NCBI RefSeq assembly: GCF_026626635.1
Contig: NZ_JAPNKA010000001.1
Coordinates: 6,262,001-6,326,000 of the forward strand
Source of the DNA: Archangium lansingense
GTDB lineage: Bacteria > Myxococcota > Myxococcia > Myxococcales > Myxococcaceae
Length of the DNA stretch: 64,000 nt
Direction of reading: 5' to 3'
The position numbers and the translations under genes are program-made. The notes beneath the pieces were generated by a model. The model had not been told where the DNA came from and did not search any database. It saw nothing but the letters and a program-made list of their open reading frames with translations. This document shows positions 57,613 through 64,000 of the stretch, piece after piece (position 1 is the stretch's first letter; each line of letters opens with the position of its first letter).

Positions 57613-60600
57613 GCAGGACATGTTGGACGAGGGCACGGGGAACGACATCGCGATCATCGGCATGGCGGGGCGCTTCCCCGGCGCCAGTGACATCCACGCC
57701 TTCTGGAGGAACCTGCGCGAGGGCGTTGAGTCCATCTCCCGCTTCCAGTCGGAGGAGCTGGAGCCGTCTCCGCTCGTCCCCGAGACGCTGCGCTCGCACC
57801 CGGATTTCGTGCGCGCGGGTGGTGTGCTCGAGGGCGCCGACCTCTTCGATCACGACTTCTTCGACATCGCCCCGCGCGAGGCGCTGTGGATGGATCCGCA
57901 GCAGCGCGTGTTCCTGGAGTGCGCCTGGGCCGCGCTCGAGGACGCCGCGTATGATCCGGAGCGCTTCCCCGGGAAGATCTCTCTCTATGCGGGCGCCGGT
58001 CAGTCCGGCCACGTGCTCTCCCTGCTGGGCCACGTGAAGAAGGAACCGGCCGCGCTCTTCGAGGCGCTCGGCACCACCACCGCGGAGAACGTCGCCACCA
58101 AGACCTCCTTCAAGCTCCGCCTGCGCGGCGAGAGCATGGCCCTCTACACCGCGTGCTCCACGGGCCTCGTCGCCGTCCACATGGCCTGCCAGAGCCTCCT
58201 GCTGCGCCAGTCCGACATCGCCATGGCCGGAGCGGTCCGCCTGTCGATTCCCCAGCGCACGGGCTACCTCTACCAGGACGGGATGATCTTCTCGCCCGAC
58301 GGGCATTGCCGCGCCTTCGATGCGCGCGCTCGGGGCACCGTGAGTGGCAATGGCGTGGGCGTGGTCGTCCTCAAGCCCCTCGCGGATGCGCTGCGCGATG
58401 GCGATCACGTCTATGCCGTCATCAAGGGCTCGGCCATCAACAACGACGGCCGCCAGAAGATTGGTTACACCGCGCCCAGTGTCGAGGGCCAGGCGGAAGC
58501 CATCTCCGAAGCCCTCGCATTCGCGGGTGTCGGAGCAGGGGACATCGGCTACGTGGAGGCCCACGGTACTGGCACGTCGCTCGGGGATCCGATCGAGATC
58601 TCCGCGCTCACTCGCGCCTTCCGCCAGGACACGGATGCACGGGGCTACTGCGCGCTTGGCTCGGTGAAGACCAACATCGGCCACCTGGATACCGCGGCGG
58701 GCATCGCGGGTCTGCTCAAGGCCACCCTTGCGCTCCACAACGAGGAGATTCCCGCCAGCCTCCACTTCGAGCGCCCCAACCCGGCCATCGACTTCGCCGG
58801 CAGCCCCTTCTTCGTCGCCTCTGAGCGTCGGTCTTGGGCTCGCGGCGAGCAGCCCCGGTTCGCGGGCGTCAGCTCCTTCGGCATTGGCGGCACCAACGCG
58901 CACGCCATCCTCGCCGAGGCCCCCCTTTCAGCAAGCCGCCCCAGCGCCCGGCCCCGTCAGCTCGTCACGCTCTCCGCGCGCACCGCCACCGCCCTGGAGG
59001 CTGTGACACGTGAGCTCGCCGCTCACCTGGAGGCCCACCCGCGCGTGGACCTGGCCGATCTCGCCTTCACCCGGAACGTGGGTCGCAAGGCCTTCGAGCA
59101 CCGGCGCTCGATTGTCGCGGCGGATGTTCCCTCGCTGCTCGCCCGGCTGAAGGCGCCTCCCGCGGCGCAGGCTATCGCTAGCCTGGAGGCGGCCCGTGAG
59201 CAGCGGGTGGTCTTCCTCTTCCCCGGGCAGGGCGCTCAATCGGTGGGCATGGCGCGTGAGCTGTACGCCGCCGAGCCCGGCTTCCGCGAGCACGTGGATG
59301 CATGCCTCGCGCTGCTCACCCCTCGGTTGGGCAGGCCCCTGCGCCCGCTGCTGTACCCGGCTCCCGCTCAGGAGGCCGAAGCGCGTGAGGCGCTCGCGGA
59401 TCCCCGCTACGCCTTGCCGCTCCTCTTCACCGTGGAGTACGCGCTCGCCCGGTTGTGGATGGATTGGGGCCTGGAGCCCTATGCCATGTTCGGGCACAGC
59501 TACGGCGAGTACGTGGCCGCGTGTCTCGCGGGTGTGTTGTCGCTCGAGGATGCGCTGGCGCTCGCGGTGGTGCGGGGCCAGTTGATGGCGCGCATGCCTC
59601 CCGGCGCCATGACCGCCGCGGGCTGCTCCGAGGCCGACCTCCAGCCGCTGCTCACCGGGGCGCTGTCGCTGGCCTCCATCAACGGCGCCAGCCGCTGTGT
59701 CGTCTCCGGCCCCGTGGAGGAGGTGGAGCGGCTCGAGCATGAGCTGGCGCATCGTGGGGTGGGCTCGCTACGGCTGCCCGCGCGACAGGCCTTCCACTCG
59801 GCGGACGTGGAGCCCCTGCGCGAGGAGCTCCAGCGCACCGTTGCGGGACTGCGGCTGTCCGCGCCCCAGCGGCCCTATGTCTCCAGCCTCACCGGGACGT
59901 GGATCCGCCCAGAGGAGGCGACGGATCCATCTTACTGGGCCCGGCAGATGCGCCAGCCCGTGCGCTTCGCCGCGGGTCTGGACGTCCTTCAGCAGGACGG
60001 CTGTGACGTCTACCTGGAGGTCGGCCCCGATCAGGCGCTCACCACGCTGGCTCGGATGCACCTGCGTGGCTCGGAGCTGGTTCGGGTGATCCCTTCGCTG
60101 CCTCGTGCAGGCTCCTCCGCGTCCGATCAGGGCGCGTTGCTGGAGGCGCTCGGTGCGCTGTGGCAGGCCGGGCTGGAGGTGCGTTGGGATCGCTTCTACG
60201 CCCATGAGCAGCGCCAGCGTCTGTCCCTGCCTTCGTATCCATTCGAGCGCCAGTTCTGCCGGCTCGAGCCCCGCTGGGTCGAGACGGACGTGGCTCCGGC
60301 TCCGGTCAAGGCTCCCGTGGCCGCTCCGGCTCCGGCTTCGGTCAATGTCCCGGCCCCCGTCGTGGCTCCGGCCGGCAAGGAGGCCCCCCGCACCGACGTC
60401 GAGCGGCAGGTGCTGGCCATCTGGCGCGAGCGGCTCGGTGTCGAGGACATCGGCATTCACGACAACTTCCTGGAGCTGGGCGGCAACTCGCTGATGGCGG
60501 CGCAGATGCTCACGCGCTTGCGCGAGTCCTTCCCGGTACAGCTCCCCCTGAGTGACCTCTTCGAGGCGCCTACCGTGGCGGGCATCGCCGGACGCATCGA

Positions 60601-63600
60601 GGCACGGCTGCAAGAGGCAGGGCCCTCGGGGAGTGGCGTTCCGATGCCTCGTCTCGTGCCCGTGCCGCGCGAGGGGGTGCTCCCACTCTCCTATGTGCAG
60701 GAGCGGGTGTGTGCGCTGGAGCGCTTCGTGCCCGGCAACCCGGCGCTCCACATGCCCATGGTCCTCCGGCTGACGGGCTCGCTCGACATCCCCGTGCTGG
60801 AGCGGAGCCTCGCGGAGATCGTCCGCCGTCACGAGGCCCTTCGCATCACCTACGCGTTCGTGGATGGCCGGTTCGTGCCTCATGTGCACTCCGAGCTGAC
60901 GCTGGCGCTCCCGGTCATCGAGCTGGAGGGCTCTCGTGACGAGCGCGAAGCGGAGGCGCTGCGGCTTGCTCGCGAGGACGCCGCGCGGCCCTTCTCCCTG
61001 GAGCAGGGCCCCGTCCTCCGCTCCACCCTGGTGCGCATCGCTCCGGACTCGCACCTGCTGCTCGTCACGGTGCACCACGTCGTCTCGGACACGTTGTCCA
61101 TGGTGGCCATCGCCCGGGAGCTGGCGGTGAATTACGAGGCGTTCCTCCAGGGCCGCCCCTCTCCGCTTCCCTCGCTCCCCGTGCAGTACATGGACTACGC
61201 GGCCTGGCAGCGGCGCGCGCTGGAGTCCGGTGCCTTCTCCGCTCAGCAGGCCTGGTGGCGCGAGCGCATGGCTGCTCCCCCTGGTCCGCTCGCGCTCCCC
61301 ACGGATCGTCCGCGCGGGGCCTCGCGCTCGCTCATCGGCGCTCGTCGCCTCTTCGGCCTGTCCCGCAGGCTCTCCGACGCCGTCCTGGCGCTCGGTCAGC
61401 GTGAGGGCTTTACCTCGTTCATGATCCTCCTCGCCGGCTACAAGGCACTGCTGGCTCGCTACGCCGGCCAGGAGGACATCGTTGTCGGCACGCCCATTGG
61501 CAACCGCTCCCGCGGCGAGCTGGAGCCGCTGATCGGCTACGTGGCCCACGCCGTCCCGCTTCGCACTGACCTCTCGGGCGATCCCACCTTCCGCGAGTTG
61601 CTCGGCCGCGTGCGGGACACAACGCTGGGCGCCTACGCGAACCCGGACGTTCCTTATGAGCAACTCGTGCGTGATCTCGAGCCTCGGAAGGACCCCAACA
61701 GCTCGCGGGTGTTCGACGCCCTGTTCGTCCTCCATGCCGGCTTTGGCTCGCACCTGGAGCTGCCCGGGCTGCGTCTGGAGCACGTGCAGGTGCCGGATGC
61801 GCCCTCGCAGTTCGGCTCCATGCTCGCCAATCTCTGCATCTCCCTCGGCGAGGGCGAGCAGGGCTTCTCCGGTGACATGGAGTACGCGACCGAGCTCTTC
61901 GACGCGGCCACCATCACGCGAATCATCGGCCACTTCGAGGCGATCCTCGAGTCGGCCGTGGCGGATCCCGGCCTGCGCCTCTCCGAGCTGTCCCTGGAGA
62001 CCCAGGCGGAGCGGAGCCAGCGGGAGGCCCTCGCGGTCCCGTCCGTACGCGAGGAGGGGGTCTCGATTATTGCTCTGCTGGAGGCCCAGGCCTCGCGGGC
62101 CCCGGAGGCACCCGCCATCATCTCCGGGGAGAAGAGTCTCTCCTGGGGTGGCTTGCGCGAGCGGGCTCGGCGTCTGGCCGGAGTGCTCACGAGCAGGGGC
62201 GTGGGGCCCGAGCAGCTCGTGGCCGTGTGCCTGGAGCCGTCTCCCGAGCGTCTCGTCGCCCAGTGGGCCGTGCTGGAGGCCGGTGGAGCCTGGGTGCTCG
62301 TGCCTCCGTCCCGGTTGAAGGAGCTGGCCTCGCTCGCACCCGAGGGCGCACCGGTGCCGTTGCTGCTCACGGACTCGCGGCTGCGCACCAGTGTGTCGTT
62401 GGAGGCCTCGCGGGTGTTGTTCGTGGACGCGCCTCTGGACGAGGTGCCCGGGCTCGAACGTCGCGCCTCCTCGGCCGGTGCCGAGGCCATGGTCTGCCTC
62501 GAGGCGCTGAGCGCGAACGAGGCCACTCCGCGGCGGGCCATCCACACACCCCGGACGGTGGCGCACCTGTTCCATGCGCTCGACCAGGGCAATGGAGGGA
62601 CTCCCGGGGGCGCCTGGCTATGGGCCGAGGAGGCCGCGGGGCAGGGGAGCGGACTGGAAGTGCTCTGGGCCCTGTGCCGGGGCCTGCGCGTCGTCCTGCC
62701 GCGTGAGCCCGCGAGCGCCCGGTTCGTGGTGACGGGTCGGGACTCCGCGCCCCGCCGCTCGCTGGCCTTCAGTCTCTCGTACTTCGCCAACGACGAGGAC
62801 TCGCTCGGCCGGCGCAAGTACCAGCTCCTCCTGGATGGAGCGCGCTTCGCCGACTCGCACGGCTTCTCCGCCATCTGGACGCCCGAGCGCCACTTCCACT
62901 CCTTCGGCGGCCTCTACCCGAGCCCCGCCATCACCGGCGCGGGCATCGCCACGATCACGGAGAAACTGGGCATTCGCGCGGGCAGCGTGGTCATCCCCCT
63001 GCACGATCCCCTCCAGGTAGCTGAGGAGTGGGCGATGATCGACAACCTCTCCGGAGGCCGGGTGGGGGTGTCGTTCGCCTCGGGCTGGCATGCCAATGAC
63101 TTTGTCTTCGCCCCGGACAACTACGCGCGCCGCAAGGAGATCATGCTCCGCGGCATCGAGACGGTGCGGCACCTCTGGCGAGGCGGGTCGGTGCGCCGCC
63201 GCAACGGCGATGGCCAGGAGGTGGAGATCGCCATCCGCCCGAAGCCAGTGCAGGCGGAGCTTCCCTTCTGGCTCACGGCCGCCGGCAGCCCGGAGACGTT
63301 CCGGCTCGCGGGCGAGCTGGGCGCCAACATCCTGACCAACTTGATGGGCCAGCAGCTCGACTCCCTCGCCGAGAAGGTGGCCCTCTACCGCGAGACGTGG
63401 CGGCGGCACGGCCATCCGGGCCGTGGTCACGTGAGCTTGATGATGCACGCGTTCCTCGGGACGGATGTGGCCGAGGTGCGCCGCACCGTGCGCGAGCCGC
63501 TGATGCGCTACTTCCGCAGCTCGGTGGACATCTCCAGTGGCTTCGCCGCGAGCCAGGGCCTCAAGGTGGACGTGCGGACCCTCACGCCTCGCGACATGGA

Positions 63601-64000
63601 CGCGATGCTGGAGCATGGCTTCGAGCGCCACCTGGAGGATGGCGGACTCTTCGGAACGCCCGAGTCCTGCGCGCCCACCGTCGAGCGCATGCGGCGGCTG
63701 GACGTAGACGAGGTGGCCTGTTTGGTGGACTTCGGCGCCAGCACCGAGGCGACGATGACCAGCCTCCAGCACCTGGACACCCTGCGGCGGCGCTCGCAGC
63801 CAGAGGGGACCGGGGCCGTGTCCTCCGCGCTGACGGAGAGCGGTGCGGAGGTGCAGTCGTTGCTCGCGCTGGTGCGCGAGACGGGCGCCACGCATCTGCA
63901 CTGCACGCCCCCGCTGGCCCGCGCGCTCGCCGCGCTCCCGGGAGTCTCCGAGGAGCTTCGCTCCGTGCGGCGGCTGTTCGTCGAGGGCGCGGCTCCGGAG
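57605..64000 (+). CDS. PKS-NRPS hybrid: KS - AT - ACP - C - adenylation domain with embedded monooxygenase (incomplete)
   Basis: ATG 57605 overlaps the upstream stop; 2132 codons run to the window end without a stop. KS: catalytic Cys184 in TACSTG, then EAHGTGT and NIGHLD. AT: Ser632 in GHSYGEY, with AFHS, the malonyl-type pattern. No KR, DH or ER lies before the ACP (Ser962 in GGNSL), so the beta-keto group should survive. The condensation domain has HHVVSD with His1157 and His1158. An adenylation domain starts near residue 1483 but lacks a TSGSTG loop and an FD-type Asp. At ~1715 a luciferase-like FMN monooxygenase begins (LSYFANDEDS, WTPERHFHSFGGLYPSP, SFASGWHANDFVFAPDNY) and runs to about 2060, after which adenylation sequence resumes (THLHCTPPLARALAALPG). 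Confidence 0.94.
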   Translation, partial: MAEQDMLDEGTGNDIAIIGMAGRFPGASDIHAFWRNLREGVESISRFQSEELEPSPLVPETLRSHPDFVRAGGVLEGADLFDHDFFDIAPREALWMDPQQRVFLECAWAALEDAAYDPERFPGKISLYAGAGQSGHVLSLLGHVKKEPAALFEALGTTTAENVATKTSFKLRLRGESMALYTACSTGLVAVHMACQSLLLRQSDIAMAGAVRLSIPQRTGYLYQDGMIFSPDGHCRAFDARARGTVSGNGVGVVVLKPLADALRDGDHVYAVIKGSAINNDGRQKIGYTAPSVEGQAEAISEALAFAGVGAGDIGYVEAHGTGTSLGDPIEISALTRAFRQDTDARGYCALGSVKTNIGHLDTAAGIAGLLKATLALHNEEIPASLHFERPNPAIDFAGSPFFVASERRSWARGEQPRFAGVSSFGIGGTNAHAILAEAPLSASRPSARPRQLVTLSARTATALEAVTRELAAHLEAHPRVDLADLAFTRNVGRKAFEHRRSIVAADVPSLLARLKAPPAAQAIASLEAAREQRVVFLFPGQGAQSVGMARELYAAEPGFREHVDACLALLTPRLGRPLRPLLYPAPAQEAEAREALADPRYALPLLFTVEYALARLWMDWGLEPYAMFGHSYGEYVAACLAGVLSLEDALALAVVRGQLMARMPPGAMTAAGCSEADLQPLLTGALSLASINGASRCVVSGPVEEVERLEHELAHRGVGSLRLPARQAFHSADVEPLREELQRTVAGLRLSAPQRPYVSSLTGTWIRPEEATDPSYWARQMRQPVRFAAGLDVLQQDGCDVYLEVGPDQALTTLARMHLRGSELVRVIPSLPRAGSSASDQGALLEALGALWQAGLEVRWDRFYAHEQRQRLSLPSYPFERQFCRLEPRWVETDVAPAPVKAPVAAPAPASVNVPAPVVAPAGKEAPRTDVERQVLAIWRERLGVEDIGIHDNFLELGGNSLMAAQMLTRLRESFPVQLPLSDLFEAPTVAGIAGRIEARLQEAGPSGSGVPMPRLVPVPREGVLPLSYVQERVCALERFVPGNPALHMPMVLRLTGSLDIPVLERSLAEIVRRHEALRITYAFVDGRFVPHVHSELTLALPVIELEGSRDEREAEALRLAREDAARPFSLEQGPVLRSTLVRIAPDSHLLLVTVHHVVSDTLSMVAIARELAVNYEAFLQGRPSPLPSLPVQYMDYAAWQRRALESGAFSAQQAWWRERMAAPPGPLALPTDRPRGASRSLIGARRLFGLSRRLSDAVLALGQREGFTSFMILLAGYKALLARYAGQEDIVVGTPIGNRSRGELEPLIGYVAHAVPLRTDLSGDPTFRELLGRVRDTTLGAYANPDVPYEQLVRDLEPRKDPNSSRVFDALFVLHAGFGSHLELPGLRLEHVQVPDAPSQFGSMLANLCISLGEGEQGFSGDMEYATELFDAATITRIIGHFEAILESAVADPGLRLSELSLETQAERSQREALAVPSVREEGVSIIALLEAQASRAPEAPAIISGEKSLSWGGLRERARRLAGVLTSRGVGPEQLVAVCLEPSPERLVAQWAVLEAGGAWVLVPPSRLKELASLAPEGAPVPLLLTDSRLRTSVSLEASRVLFVDAPLDEVPGLERRASSAGAEAMVCLEALSANEATPRRAIHTPRTVAHLFHALDQGNGGTPGGAWLWAEEAAGQGSGLEVLWALCRGLRVVLPREPASARFVVTGRDSAPRRSLAFSLSYFANDEDSLGRRKYQLLLDGARFADSHGFSAIWTPERHFHSFGGLYPSPAITGAGIATITEKLGIRAGSVVIPLHDPLQVAEEWAMIDNLSGGRVGVSFASGWHANDFVFAPDNYARRKEIMLRGIETVRHLWRGGSVRRRNGDGQEVEIAIRPKPVQAELPFWLTAAGSPETFRLAGELGANILTNLMGQQLDSLAEKVALYRETWRRHGHPGRGHVSLMMHAFLGTDVAEVRRTVREPLMRYFRSSVDISSGFAASQGLKVDVRTLTPRDMDAMLEHGFERHLEDGGLFGTPESCAPTVERMRRLDVDEVACLVDFGASTEATMTSLQHLDTLRRRSQPEGTGAVSSALTESGAEVQSLLALVRETGATHLHCTPPLARALAALPGVSEELRSVRRLFVEGAAPE

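Noticed and set aside
59768..62575. 935-residue open frame antisense to the PKS-NRPS hybrid
   Set aside because: Shadow of GC-rich coding sequence on the plus strand.

Overview
The window is GC-rich DNA with strong G/C third-position bias and dense, mostly overlapping operons. FHA proteins, a Ser/Thr kinase, sigma-54 activators, many lipoproteins and an NRPS/PKS megasynthase occur side by side. This mix points to a myxobacterium of the Cystobacterineae type (Archangium, Cystobacter or Melittangium-like). That is an inference from gene content; there is no rRNA to confirm it. I saw no tRNA, rRNA, CRISPR array or insertion sequence. No stretch longer than about 300 bases lacks a gene.

Layout. 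1-4011: an RND efflux operon (outer-membrane factor, lipoprotein adaptor, pump cut by the window edge) diverges from a MarR-type regulator over a compact promoter/operator. 4031-10926: a zinc-ribbon membrane protein, a YebC-family protein, the GTPase TypA with stem-loops at both ends, an alpha/beta hydrolase and a PocR-type sigma-54 activator. 11039-16343: a CDF metal exporter, a barrel-like protein, RsmD, CoaD, an aspartate aminotransferase and an internally duplicated unknown protein. 16373-20495: a Pro/Ala-rich secreted protein and carB, which carries a one-base frameshift. 20547-26384: small secreted and membrane proteins, a PBP4-type peptidase, a hydrolase and a copper-type cluster (Cys-rich secreted protein, multicopper oxidase, small membrane protein).

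26463-32453 is an arginine operon, argC-argJB-argR-argH-argF, on the minus strand. ArgJ and ArgB are fused in one polypeptide, the kinase half has two unusual Lys-to-Arg changes, and four phased TGCAT elements lie over the argC start. 32527-36284 holds a small coiled-coil protein, an AI-2E-family permease and a pair of lipoproteins. 36464-44279 is a signalling region: TPR protein, Ser/Thr kinase, TPR/coiled-coil exported protein and an FHA-GAF sigma-54 activator on the minus strand, then a trypsin-like protease and an FHA membrane protein on the plus strand. 44400-49498 is a compact type VI secretion cargo module: VgrG, a lipase-like effector and a lipoprotein that fits an immunity role. 49510-52038 holds an aldo/keto reductase, an M28 peptidase lipoprotein and a beta-barrel-like protein.

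52267-64000 is the start of a lipopeptide-polyketide gene cluster that runs off the right edge. The first protein is FAAL-ACP-C-A-PCP. The second is KS-AT-ACP-C followed by an adenylation domain that lacks its A3 loop and A4 aspartate and is interrupted by a luciferase-like monooxygenase. This nested arrangement, the ArgJ-ArgB fusion and the VgrG-lipase-lipoprotein module are the most notable items in the window.
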